Virus record (IMG/VR): IMGVR_UViG_3300037153_000163
Coordinates: 1 to 26,024 of that record
Source of the DNA: a virus
Direction: 5' to 3' (one strand)
Length of the DNA: 26,024 nucleotides
The first letter of the stretch is position 1. Each line of letters starts with the position of its first letter. A program made the position numbers and the translations under genes. A model generated the notes under the pieces. The model ran no database searches, was not told the origin of the DNA, and was given only the letters and a program-made list of their open reading frames with translations. This document shows positions 5,486 to 12,631 of the stretch, one piece after another.

Positions 5486-5925
5486 TGGCGCAGGTGATCG
5501 AGACCTACTGCGACCAGCACCTGGAGAACGGGGAGCAGGTGCGTGGGCAGACGTGGCGGGTGGAGGTGAAGGTGCCGGGCAGCCGCGCGGTGGCCTACGA
5601 GGTGGATCTGTGTGTGGACTGCGCGAAGCCGATCGTGGCGTTGCAGGAGGCGTTGGCCGATCAGGGGCGGCGCCCGTCTGCGAAGCGTGGCCCGGTGCCC
5701 GCTGAGGCGTTCGAGGCGCAGCAGCGTGGGGAGAACCAGTGCCCGGTGTGCGACAAGGTGCTGGCCAACCACAAGTCGCTGCAATCGCATGTGCGGCAGC
5801 AGCACGAGCAGACGTTGGCTCAGGCGCTGGGCGAGGAGACGCCGTACGTGTGCTCGTGCGGTCGGGAGTTCACCACACCGCAGGGGTTGGGGGTTCACGC
5901 GGCCCGGATTCACGGAGCGGCGTGA
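5485..5925 (+). CDS. Tandem C2H2 zinc-finger protein
   Basis: The 146-residue protein starts at ATG 5485 in a TGATG overlap with the previous stop. The N-terminal part (1-60) has CDQH (C9, H12) and CVDC (C43, C46), a possible zinc knuckle around a beta-rich segment (QTWRVEVKV, AYEVDLCVDC). After a basic linker comes a classical C2H2 finger: C86-x2-C89-x12-H102-x4-H107, starting CPVCDKVLANHKSLQSHVRQ. A second finger follows with C123/C125-x12-H138-x4-H143, in which the first Cys pair is C-x-C instead of C-x2-C. Both fingers keep the hydrophobic spacing of the fold. Sequence-specific DNA binding is likely, though C2H2 fingers can also bind protein. The location in the repressor-linked cassette suggests a regulator or host-interaction factor. 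The target is unknown. Confidence 0.75.
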   Translation: MAQVIETYCDQHLENGEQVRGQTWRVEVKVPGSRAVAYEVDLCVDCAKPIVALQEALADQGRRPSAKRGPVPAEAFEAQQRGENQCPVCDKVLANHKSLQSHVRQQHEQTLAQALGEETPYVCSCGREFTTPQGLGVHAARIHGAA

Positions 5926-6203
5926 CGTCAATGCGGATGGCGGTCGGCGCGTCGCTGCTGGTTGCGGTGCTGGCCACGGCCAGCCTCGCGATCGCGATCG
6001 CGGACGGTGACTGGTGGCGGGCGAGCGCCTGGGGCACGGCGATGGCGTGCGCGGTGGGGGCGGCGTTGAGCACGCGGGCGATGGAGGACTGGCGGGAGAT
6101 CGCGCAGCTGTGGCGGCAGGCTGCGGAGCGGTGGCAGGAGCACGTGGACCAACTGGAGCGCGCGGTCGATGACGTGTTTGGGGAGGACCGTCGTGGCGAC
6201 TGA
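5922..6203 (+). CDS. Small membrane protein with two predicted helices
   Basis: GTG 5922 overlaps the previous TGA as GTGA and has GGAG four bases upstream; ATG 5931 is an alternative start that loses three residues. The product of about 93 residues begins with a hydrophobic helix (VGASLLVAVLATASLAIAIA), then a charged turn with DGDWWRAS, a second hydrophobic helix (WGTAMACAVGAALS), and a C-terminal amphipathic or coiled-coil segment rich in W, E, R and Q that ends acidic. Size and topology fit a class II holin, but it lies in the plus-strand cassette, away from the lysin and on the other strand. A lysogeny-expressed membrane protein, for example superinfection exclusion, is equally likely. 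Function is not assigned. Confidence 0.6.
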   Translation: MTSMRMAVGASLLVAVLATASLAIAIADGDWWRASAWGTAMACAVGAALSTRAMEDWREIAQLWRQAAERWQEHVDQLERAVDDVFGEDRRGD

Positions 6204-6369
6204 CGGGTCCTGGATCTGGGTGTCGTTGCCGTGGGCGACGTTCGGGCTGCTGGTCGAGGATGGCGTGGTGGTGCATGCGCCGCCGATCGCGCGGTGGGCG
6301 GTAGGCAAGGACGAGCGCACGGTCGCGGACTATTACCGGCGCCACGGCGCCACGTTCGACCGCCTGTAG
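6193..6369 (+). CDS. Conserved small actinobacterial/phage protein, function unknown
   Basis: The 58-residue frame starts at GTG 6193 with a strong RBS (GGGAGG, seven bases spacing), inside the last 11 bases of the upstream gene. The sequence WVSLPWATFGLLVEDGVVV, then APPIARWAVGKDERTVADY and YYRRHGATF, belongs to a pattern I recognise from many small Streptomyces and phage proteins: a beta hairpin followed by a helix ending in a Y-Y-R-R-x-G-A motif. No function is known to me. It is the fourth gene of the repressor-linked cassette. Confidence 0.65.
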   Translation: MATDGSWIWVSLPWATFGLLVEDGVVVHAPPIARWAVGKDERTVADYYRRHGATFDRL

Positions 6370-6462
6370 GGTGTGTGCCCGCGCGGCGCGTGTTCGGGCG
6401 GGAGCGGCCCGTTTCTGCGTCGCTGGTGGCGGCGTACGGTGGCTAGCGGAGGTGGCAGGGCG
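6370..6462. other. Gap before last plus-cassette gene
   Basis: A 93-bp GC-rich gap. TACGGT at 6435-6440 could be a -10 box for a separate transcript of the next gene, but no good -35 was seen. GCCCG and CGGGC near 6378-6400 could form a weak hairpin. Nothing else is supported. Confidence 0.3.
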
Positions 6463-6600
6463 ATGGGTCTGTTCTTCAACCACAAGTGTCGGGTGTGTGG
6501 GGTGAAGTACCCCAACAACAAGATGCGCCGGAAGCGCGGCTGGATCTGCGAGACGTGTCTGCGTGAGGAGAATCTCGCGAAGCGGGAGCGGCGGCGTTAG
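6463..6600 (+). CDS. Very small zinc-ribbon protein
   Basis: This 45-residue frame begins at ATG 6463, with GGAGG ten bases upstream. It is highly basic and carries two CxxC pairs: CRVCG near residue 9 and CETC near residue 29, with NHKCRVCGVKYPNNKMRRKR between start and middle. The spacing fits a four-Cys zinc ribbon, probably nucleic-acid or RNA-polymerase binding. Its stop TAG shares three bases with the TAA stop of the convergent membrane-protein gene, so the plus cassette and the long minus operon end exactly tail to tail. It is shorter than most gene callers accept and would be easily missed. Confidence 0.65.
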   Translation: MGLFFNHKCRVCGVKYPNNKMRRKRGWICETCLREENLAKRERRR

Positions 6601-6725
6601 CTGCTGCGTACCAGCAGGACGGCGATCCCGATGGCGATCCCGATGGGAACGCCGAGCGCGATCCCCACGAGCCACCAGCGGCGCCGCTGCTCGCCGTCGT
6701 CGTCGTAGACGATCACCAGTCTCAC
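6597..6725 (-). CDS. Single-span membrane protein, candidate holin
   Basis: GTG 6725 overlaps the stop of the nuclease-like gene as GTGA and opens a 42-residue frame ending at TAA 6597-6599. The N terminus is polar and charged (VIVYDDDGEQRRR). It is followed by one strongly hydrophobic segment of about 22 residues (WWLVGIALGVPIGIAIGIAV) and a short LLVRSS tail. It is the last gene of the lytic operon, two genes after the peptidoglycan hydrolase, where holins or spanin-like accessories are often found. A single transmembrane span with the N terminus in would match class III holins, although these are usually longer. No other holin candidate exists near the lysin. Evidence is position and hydrophobicity only. 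Confidence 0.55.
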   Translation of the reverse strand: MRLVIVYDDDGEQRRRWWLVGIALGVPIGIAIGIAVLLVRSS

Positions 6726-7444
6726 GACAGCGTGTAGGAGACCCAATAGGCGTCGTGGTCGGACCCGGTGCGGATCTGGCCTTGCTTGTAGACGGCGGCG
6801 TTGCGCCACCACTGCTGGTCCGGGGTCCAGTTGCCGTGGGTGTGGCACACGTAGCCGTCGCAGCCCTGGGAGGGCTTCCAGTGCTGGTTGCGCATCGGGT
6901 CGAGCAGGTCGTTGTCCCAGCTGGTGTTCCAGTCGCCCGCGATCACCATCGGCCCGACCGGGAACGTGCCGTCTGCCTTCCGCCACATCGTTGAGGCGTT
7001 CACGATCTCGTCGTGGGCGAGGTCGTGGCGCTTCTGGTTGTCCTTCCCGGAGTCGGAGACCAGGTGCAGGCAGCCGACCCGGACCTGGTGTTGATAGTTG
7101 GGGTAGTCCCAGGCGCAGCCGATCAGCCACTTGGCTTTGACGTCGTCTGGGCCGGTGCCGGGGGCGTGGGTCTTCGGGGACAGCTGCTTGCAGTAGTGCT
7201 GGTTCACCGGCCCCATCGCCTTCGGGTCCCAGGCGATCGGGGTCGAGTGCCGCCCGTTGTCGCCTCCGGCGTCGTAGGTCTTCCAACCGTGGTCGTGGAG
7301 GCAGTCGTAGAACCCGTCGCGGTCGCCCATCTCCTGCAGGCAGAGCACGTCGCAGCGGTCGAGCATGCCTTTGAGGTCAGCTTGGGTGCCGTGGTCGCCG
7401 ACGTTCCAGTCGATCACGACCAGCCGGTCGCCACCGGATCCCAT
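6722..7444 (-). CDS. Endonuclease/exonuclease/phosphatase (DNase I-like) superfamily protein
   Basis: The 240-residue protein starts at ATG 7444, just after the lysin stop, with only a weak RBS. It has the full set of DNase I-fold active-site motifs in order: N14 in VVIDWNVG, E38 in LCLQEMGD, H127 in GCLHLVSD, D171 and N173 in VIAGDWNTSW, and D229-H230 in the terminal SDHDAYWVSY. Such enzymes are Mg2+-dependent phosphodiesterases acting on DNA, RNA or phospholipid and inositol head groups. There is no signal peptide or membrane segment. The position between lysin and candidate holin is unusual for this family. It may degrade nucleic acid released at lysis, be virion-associated, or be a captured host gene. 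All catalytic residues appear intact, so it is probably active; substrate unknown. Confidence 0.85.
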   Translation of the reverse strand: MGSGGDRLVVIDWNVGDHGTQADLKGMLDRCDVLCLQEMGDRDGFYDCLHDHGWKTYDAGGDNGRHSTPIAWDPKAMGPVNQHYCKQLSPKTHAPGTGPDDVKAKWLIGCAWDYPNYQHQVRVGCLHLVSDSGKDNQKRHDLAHDEIVNASTMWRKADGTFPVGPMVIAGDWNTSWDNDLLDPMRNQHWKPSQGCDGYVCHTHGNWTPDQQWWRNAAVYKQGQIRTGSDHDAYWVSYTLS

Positions 7445-7449
7445 GACTA

Positions 7450-8019
7450 CTACTTCAGCTTTTCGAGGATCTTGTTGACGGTGTCGTTGATGTGGGCGAC
7501 CTGGCGGCGCAGGTCGGTGACGTGCTGCTGCAGGTTCTCCGGGTCGTCTTCGCCGGACTTGGCCCACTCGTGGCCGTGCAGGACGGCGCTGGAGAGCTCT
7601 TCGTCGTTGTCGTACTTGGCCAACGGATCGTCACTTCCTTCGGTGATGGGTAGGTCCACGCCGTTGAGGTCCTCGGTCCAGCCCAGGTAGGTGTATCCCC
7701 AGGCGCGTTCGGGCCAGCCGAGGTCGGTGTCGTTGACGTGGGTGGCGGTGGTGCAGTCGGTGGAGCGGATGCCGCCTCCTCCGGTGGAGATGACGGCATG
7801 CCCGTAGCTGCCGCCTCGGTAGTAGCAGGGGGCGCCGACCGGGGGCTTCCGGTCGCCTGGGTGCTTGTGGCGGGCGCCGTTCCAGGCTTCGATCGCGGAG
7901 CCGTAGAGGGACCCGACTTCCCAGCAGGGGAGCCGTACGTATTGCTGGCAGTAGCCCTGGCTGTAGGTGTGGACGGCGCGTCCGTTGGCGACGGCTTCCT
8001 TGCCGGATGCGGCGGTCAC
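7450..8019 (-). CDS. Endolysin, CHAP/NlpC-P60-like cysteine peptidase
   Basis: A 189-residue protein starts at GTG 8019 with a strong GGAGGAGGA just upstream and a GTGA overlap with the previous stop. The N-terminal 110 residues look like the small CHAP-type domain of actinophage lysins: a catalytic Cys in SQGYCQQYVR (C24), a conserved YGSAIEAWNGA, PPVGAPCYYRGG, and the His in SYGHAVISTGGGG (H74), then IRSTDC and a closing YLGWTEDLNGVDLP. It would cleave cross-bridges or amide bonds in peptidoglycan. The tail (about 150-189) is a predicted coiled coil ending in VNKILEKLK and could multimerise or bind the wall. No secretion signal is present, so it needs a holin. No separate amidase or LysB gene was found. 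Confidence 0.8.
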   Translation of the reverse strand: MTAASGKEAVANGRAVHTYSQGYCQQYVRLPCWEVGSLYGSAIEAWNGARHKHPGDRKPPVGAPCYYRGGSYGHAVISTGGGGIRSTDCTTATHVNDTDLGWPERAWGYTYLGWTEDLNGVDLPITEGSDDPLAKYDNDEELSSAVLHGHEWAKSGEDDPENLQQHVTDLRRQVAHINDTVNKILEKLK

Positions 8020-8234
8020 GACTCCTCCTCCCGGTGCTGGTGTTCGAGGTGGCGGCGCAGCCGGGTGAGCGCGGAGCGGAGCGCGACCAGGCGGAGCAGC
8101 TCGTCAGGGTGGTCCTCGCGGCGCAGGATCGGGTGCAGGTCGTTGAGCAGCCGGATGGTGGCGAGCACGGCGAGGCGTACGTCGGGCGGATCTGGGTCTT
8201 GCCCGGTGAGGGGTTCGGTCGGGGGTTCGGTCAT
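8016..8234 (-). CDS. Small helical protein upstream of endolysin, unknown
   Basis: ATG 8234 follows GGAGGAGA at eight bases and overlaps the previous stop as ATGA; the stop overlaps the lysin GTG. The 72-residue product starts with a Pro-rich segment (MTEPPTEPLTGQDPDPPD) and continues as a predicted helix: RLAVLATIRLLNDLHPILRR, then LVALRSALTRLRRHLEHQ. It is soluble-looking, without a transmembrane span, so it is not a clear holin. A structural or lysis accessory role is possible from position only. Confidence 0.6.
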   Translation of the reverse strand: MTEPPTEPLTGQDPDPPDVRLAVLATIRLLNDLHPILRREDHPDELLRLVALRSALTRLRRHLEHQHREEES

Positions 8235-8410
8235 GGCTGGGTCTCCTCCAGCGGCGGTTGAATGTCGGTGATCGGCTGGCCGCATGGCCCGCAGCTGACG
8301 GAGCCGACGGTGTAGGTGTCGCCGGTATCGGGGTCGGTCCAGGTGAGTTGCATCTCCAGCGGGATGTCTTCGTTCTCGCATCCCTCGGTGTGGCAGGTGA
8401 CGGTCGACAT
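8231..8410 (-). CDS. Small zinc-ribbon-like protein in tail/lysis block
   Basis: The 59-residue frame starts at ATG 8410, with GAGAGGGGA upstream. It has four Cys in two pairs: CHTEGC near residues 6-11 and CGPC near 40-43, spaced by a beta-rich segment (PLEMQLTWTDPDTGDTYTVG). That is a typical small zinc ribbon found after minor tail genes in actinophages. It overlaps the next gene as ATGA. Role unknown; it may be a minor virion component or regulator. Confidence 0.65.
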   Translation of the reverse strand: MSTVTCHTEGCENEDIPLEMQLTWTDPDTGDTYTVGSVSCGPCGQPITDIQPPLEETQP

Positions 8411-8424
8411 GGCGGTCCCCTCTC

Positions 8425-8778
8425 TCAGATCTGGATCGCGATCCACGCGACCGGCACGGTTCCGGCGTTCGGACGCACAGCGGCCAGCAGGCATCCGGTG
8501 GCGGTGACGTTCAGGCAGCTGCCTGGGTACTTCGACGGGTCGCCTACCTGGCTGTTTGCGACGACCGTGGGCACGGCGCTGAACAGCCCTGCGGGGAAGG
8601 TGATCGCGGCGGTACCGCTGCCCCCCGAGCCGCCGACTGTGACGGTCCCGACCCCGGCAGCCGCGACCCCAGCCTTGGTGTCGATGGCTTCGGCGAGTGC
8701 CTGGATGGCGTTGTCGCCGTCCATGACGCGGTCGGTGCCGATCGGGTACGGGTAGCCCTTCGCGGTCTGGCTTCCCAT
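8425..8778 (-). CDS. Short minor tail / tail-tip protein
   Basis: The start ATG 8778 has an excellent AAGGAGG seven bases upstream and shares one base with the stop of the large minor tail gene. The 117-residue product has an N-terminal GYPYPIGTDRVMDGDNAIQA, a motif I recognise at the start of many actinophage tail-fibre proteins. A Gly/Ala/Thr-rich linker follows, then a beta-rich C-terminal domain (AAITFPAGLFSAVPTVVANS, GTVPVAWIAIQI) like the H-type lectin/receptor-binding heads of phage fibres. It is probably a compact receptor-binding or tail-tip protein. It is the only fibre-like gene here, so it is the best candidate for determining host range. Confidence 0.7.
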   Translation of the reverse strand: MGSQTAKGYPYPIGTDRVMDGDNAIQALAEAIDTKAGVAAAGVGTVTVGGSGGSGTAAITFPAGLFSAVPTVVANSQVGDPSKYPGSCLNVTATGCLLAAVRPNAGTVPVAWIAIQI

Positions 8779-10058
8779 CAGCTGCCTCCTTCGTAGTCGT
8801 TCCAGGTGTCCCAGGTGACCGCAGCGGGGACGAGGTCCCAGCGCAGCGAGGCGGATACGTCGTCCCAGCGGGCGAGGTCGACTAGCGGGCCGAGGCAGGA
8901 GGCGCCGTCCCAGGTCAGCGAGGGGGGCTGGATGGTGTCCCAGCTGTAGGCGGGGTCGACGTCGTCCCAGCGGGGTGCGGGGACGGTGCGGCAGTAGCCG
9001 GAGACGGCCAGCTCGATCTCGTGGGTGTCGTAGGCGAGCCGTTCGGTCCATCCTTCGACCCACAGCAGCGCGCTGGTGGGTGCGGCGGCGACGGCGGGTA
9101 GCCCGGTGAGGTTGACCAGCTGGTGCATCTCCAGCCCGAGCAGCGCGGCGGTCTGGGTGGCGTCGAGTCCTGCGACGTCGATGGGCAGGGTGGGCATCTC
9201 CCAGGCGGGGGTGACATTGCGGGTGAGCAGCAGCTGCCCCATCGCCAGGGCGTCGGCGAGTTCGGCCAGCTCGGTGGAGAAGCTGTAGTCGTACGTGCCG
9301 TACTTCCCGATGGAGTCGTCGCGTTGGGCGAGGTAGCGCGGCTGCTCGCCTTCGTCGGGGGTCGGTCCGTAGCCGATCGAGACCTTGTTGATCAGCCCGG
9401 ACAAGTCGCGGGACCAGGTGGGGGTGACCAGCACGTCGCAGGCGTCGAGGGCGAGGCTGACCGGGATGTTGCGGCGGTGCTCGGCGTCGGCGTACCCGAC
9501 CCTGCCGTCGCGGGTCTGCCAGATGATGCCGCGCGCGGATTCGGCGGTGGAGGAGGCGACGTCGAGCGCGGCTTGGGAGTCGATGTCGCGGGGCAGGATC
9601 TGCACGGTGCCGGGGTCGAGCAGGAAGGGGTCGGTGGGGGCGGCGGCGAGGTCGAGGATCCGGGTGACGCGGGTTCCGTCGTTCTCTTGGGGGAACGGGG
9701 TGTCGCCGACGACGCGGCGGCCGAGGTCGGCGAGCGGCCCGACAGCGACCAGCTGCGCGGTGGGTGTGTCGGGGGTGTCGGTGCCGGTGTCGTCCCAGCC
9801 GTAGGCGGCGTCGGTGATGGCTCCGGAGAATCGGGGGTAGGTGGTGCCGTCGAGGTCGGTGTAGACGTCGACGGCGGCGCCGACTTCGACCACGGAGGGC
9901 AGCGGGTCGTCGTAGTCGAGGTCCCAGGACAGCTCGATGGTGGCTGAGGACGCTTCGGGCTGGGTGGTGGTGTCGTCGCGTCCGTGCTGGATGGTGACCT
10001 CATCGACCCAGCAGGAGATGTCGGCGTCGGCGACCAGGACGCGGTGGGTTCCGATCAT
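8778..10058 (-). CDS. Minor tail protein with C-terminal W-D repeats
   Basis: ATG 10058 overlaps the tape-measure stop as ATGA, giving 426 residues; the open frame extends further upstream only as a shadow of the tape-measure gene. Immediately after the tape measure, this is the place of the distal tail or tail-associated baseplate protein. The N terminus (VLVADADISCWVDEVTIQHG, then EASSATIELSWDL) matches the beta-sandwich start of actinophage minor tail proteins. The last 64 residues hold six W-D units (RWDDV, SWDTI, TWDGA, RWDDV, RWDLV, TWDTW) spaced about 9-16 residues apart, a recognised feature of these proteins. It should form part of the tail tip and link to the short fibre encoded next. 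Exact ring position is inferred. Confidence 0.8.
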   Translation of the reverse strand: MIGTHRVLVADADISCWVDEVTIQHGRDDTTTQPEASSATIELSWDLDYDDPLPSVVEVGAAVDVYTDLDGTTYPRFSGAITDAAYGWDDTGTDTPDTPTAQLVAVGPLADLGRRVVGDTPFPQENDGTRVTRILDLAAAPTDPFLLDPGTVQILPRDIDSQAALDVASSTAESARGIIWQTRDGRVGYADAEHRRNIPVSLALDACDVLVTPTWSRDLSGLINKVSIGYGPTPDEGEQPRYLAQRDDSIGKYGTYDYSFSTELAELADALAMGQLLLTRNVTPAWEMPTLPIDVAGLDATQTAALLGLEMHQLVNLTGLPAVAAAPTSALLWVEGWTERLAYDTHEIELAVSGYCRTVPAPRWDDVDPAYSWDTIQPPSLTWDGASCLGPLVDLARWDDVSASLRWDLVPAAVTWDTWNDYEGGS

Positions 10059-12631
10059 CGGACGGTCACCCCCATGCGGCGCTGGTGGCCCTGGAGGATG
10101 CGTTGGATCTGGCGCGCGGTGTTCTCCGGGTCGACGGCGCCGTTGACGGTGATGTGGACGCCACCGGGGGCGGCGAGCGCGGTGGCGCCGAGTCCGCGCC
10201 CCATCGGCACGGCTGGCGCGCCGTACCCGCCACGTCGCGCCGTCGTCGGGATCGGGGGCGCGACCGCGCCCAGGTGCAGCTTGTTGAACCAGGACGGCGG
10301 GGAAGGCCAGTTGATGTGCGGGGTCGGGATGCTGCGCAGCTTGCTGATGAGCGAGGAGACGGCGGAGATCACCCGGTCGATCGCGGAGCCGATCGCGTCG
10401 ATCGCGGACTTGATCGTTCCGGGCACGCTGATGCTCTTGAACTTCGAGACCAGCGAGCCGACCTTGCTGATCACGGTCGAGATCTTCGACGCGATCGCGG
10501 ACCACACCGACAGCAGCGTGGACTTCATCGCCCTAGCTGCGGAGGTGATCGCCGACCAGGCGGTCTTGAACAGCGACTTGATCCTGCCGACCGTGCTGGA
10601 CGCGGCGGACCGCAGCGCGTTGAAAACCGCGCGCACCGTGGCGCCGTAGGCGCGTACCGCGCCTCGGAGCACGCTCCAGGCGGCGCGGAAGGCGGCGACG
10701 ATCGCTCGGGTGGTGGCGCGGGCTGCGGCTTTGATCGCGTTCCAGGCGGCGGCGAACGCGGCGCGCAGCCCGCGCCCGGTCGCGGTGGCGACACGTCGGA
10801 TCGCCTTCATCGCGGCGGCGAGCGCTTTCTTGACCTTGGCCCAATTCTTGATGATCAGCGCGGCGGCGATCCCGAACGGTCCGAACAGGACGCCGATCAG
10901 GATCGGCCAGTTGCCCTTGATCCAGTTGAGGACGGCGGAGGCGCCGGTCTTGATGCCGGACCAGATCGCGTTGATGACTGCGCCCGTCGTGCGCACCACG
11001 GCGGCTATCGCACCGAACACGGCCTGGCATGCGGCGCGGAACCAGGCGACCTTCTTGTAGGCGCTGACGACGGCGACGATGAGCAGCGCGACCCCTGCCA
11101 CGATCAGCCCGATTGGGTTCGCGGCCATAGCTGCGTTGAGCGCCCACTGCACCGCGACCCAGGCGCCGATGGCGGCGACGATGACCTTCACCGGCCCGGA
11201 GAACTTCATCAGCCAGCCGACGACGTCCCCGATCACGCCGACGACGGTGTTCAGTCCTGGCGCGAGGAACCCGACGATCTGTGCGGCCATGTTGGCGATC
11301 TCGGGGATGAGCGGCGCGATCGCGGTCACGAGGTCGCCGATGGCGGGCGCGAGCGAGGTGACGGCGTTGACGAGGACTCCGCCGAGCGCGGTCACGATGG
11401 AGGCGATCGCGGGCATCGCGGACTTGATGGCGGCGCCGAGCGTGGCGCCGATGGTCTTCGCTAGCGCGAGCAGCGGCGGGACGATCTGCATCACGACGGT
11501 CCGCAGCTCCGGCATGGTGGCGACCAGGGCGGCGATGATCGCGACGACCGGGCTGATCTCCGGTACGAGCGCGCCGAACGGGCCGAGGAGTCCGGCGATG
11601 TTCGCGCTGCCCATCGCGGTCAGCCCTGCGGCGACGGCGGCGACCAGCGGGCCGAGTCCGGACAGTGCGCTGCTGGCGCGGTCGAAGACCGACGCCAGGT
11701 CGACCTTGGACAGCGCTTTCGTGATGGCGTCGAAGACCGGCGTCAGCTTGGCCAGGATGCCGGTGAGGATCGGGGTGATCGTGGCTTGCAGCTGCCGGAG
11801 GATGTCGGCGATCTGGTTGGCCCAGACGACGGCGTACCCGCCGCCCTTGACGCTGATGAACGGCTCGACCAGCGCGGATCCGATATCGCGGGTGGCGCCC
11901 TTGATCCGGTCCATCGCACCGATCCAGGTGCTCTTGAGTCCTGCGGCGGCGCCCGCGAAGTTCTTGGCCATCCCGGCTGTGAGCGCCTTGATCGCGGCTT
12001 GGGCGCCGAGGGTGCCCTTGCTGATGCTGTCGCGGATCTGGCCTGCGGTCTTGCCCATCTGCTGGCCGATGATCTTCGCGGCGTCGATGCCCCGGTAGCC
12101 CAGCTCGTTGAGCGTTTCGGCGGTGATCTTCCCGGTCGACTGGACCTTGGAGAGGACGTCGACAATCTCCAGGATGTCGGTGGCGCTGCCTCCGGTGGCG
12201 GCGACCGCGTTCTGCACCGCGTCGAGGGTGGGGATGACGTCCTTGGCGGCGAAGCCGAAGGACAGCATCTGCTGGGTTGCCTCGATGAACGCTTGCCGGG
12301 GGAACGGGCTGGTCGAGGCGAACTTCGTCAGCTGGGAGAGCATCTTGTCGGCTGCCTTCGCCGACCCCAGGACGGTCGTGAAGGCGGCGCGCGCCTGCTG
12401 GTTGAGCACGTTGTACGCGACACCCTGGGCGACCACGCCAGCGGTCGCGGTTGCGGTGAGTCCGACGACGGTGGCGGTGGCGGTGGCGACGGCGTTGATG
12501 CCCTTGCCGATCCCGGAGGCGAGACGGGAGCCGACCGAGCGGGCGGAGTCGGCGACCTTCGACAGTGAGGCGGCAGCGTTTTGGGCGTCTCCGACGATGC
12601 GGACGACCAGGGTGGCGGTGGTGTCAGCCAC
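10055..12631 (-). CDS. Tape measure protein
   Basis: The longest gene of the window gives 858 residues from GTG 12631; AAGGAGG lies about 12 bases upstream, and the start overlaps the second chaperone reading frame. The N terminus (TLVVRIVGDAQNAAASLSKV) is typical of phage tape measures. The body is long, Ala/Ile/Val-rich and helical, with hydrophobic blocks (LLGPFGALVPEISPVVAIIA, AANPIGLIVAGVALLIVAVV) and repeated basic segments. The C-terminal part (SISVPGTIKSAIDAIGSAID, GAVAPPIPTTARRGG) is the tail-tip end. At about 0.15 nm per residue, the length predicts a tail near 130 nm. It follows the frameshifted chaperone pair and precedes minor tail genes, the canonical order. No lysozyme or peptidase motif was noticed inside. 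Confidence 0.95.
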   Translation of the reverse strand: MADTTATLVVRIVGDAQNAAASLSKVADSARSVGSRLASGIGKGINAVATATATVVGLTATATAGVVAQGVAYNVLNQQARAAFTTVLGSAKAADKMLSQLTKFASTSPFPRQAFIEATQQMLSFGFAAKDVIPTLDAVQNAVAATGGSATDILEIVDVLSKVQSTGKITAETLNELGYRGIDAAKIIGQQMGKTAGQIRDSISKGTLGAQAAIKALTAGMAKNFAGAAAGLKSTWIGAMDRIKGATRDIGSALVEPFISVKGGGYAVVWANQIADILRQLQATITPILTGILAKLTPVFDAITKALSKVDLASVFDRASSALSGLGPLVAAVAAGLTAMGSANIAGLLGPFGALVPEISPVVAIIAALVATMPELRTVVMQIVPPLLALAKTIGATLGAAIKSAMPAIASIVTALGGVLVNAVTSLAPAIGDLVTAIAPLIPEIANMAAQIVGFLAPGLNTVVGVIGDVVGWLMKFSGPVKVIVAAIGAWVAVQWALNAAMAANPIGLIVAGVALLIVAVVSAYKKVAWFRAACQAVFGAIAAVVRTTGAVINAIWSGIKTGASAVLNWIKGNWPILIGVLFGPFGIAAALIIKNWAKVKKALAAAMKAIRRVATATGRGLRAAFAAAWNAIKAAARATTRAIVAAFRAAWSVLRGAVRAYGATVRAVFNALRSAASSTVGRIKSLFKTAWSAITSAARAMKSTLLSVWSAIASKISTVISKVGSLVSKFKSISVPGTIKSAIDAIGSAIDRVISAVSSLISKLRSIPTPHINWPSPPSWFNKLHLGAVAPPIPTTARRGGYGAPAVPMGRGLGATALAAPGGVHITVNGAVDPENTARQIQRILQGHQRRMGVTVR

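Noticed and set aside
5922-6203. Holin of the main lysis cassette
   Set aside because: Two predicted helices fit, but the gene is on the opposite strand in the repressor-linked cassette, so the name holin was withheld.
5380-6675. Minus-strand open frame (431 codons) under the plus cassette
   Set aside because: Pro/Arg/His-rich shadow of five well-supported plus-strand genes with good RBSs and zinc motifs.
10085-11464. Plus-strand open frame (459 codons) inside the tape measure region
   Set aside because: Low-complexity Gly/Asp/Arg product antisense to the tape measure gene; a shadow frame.
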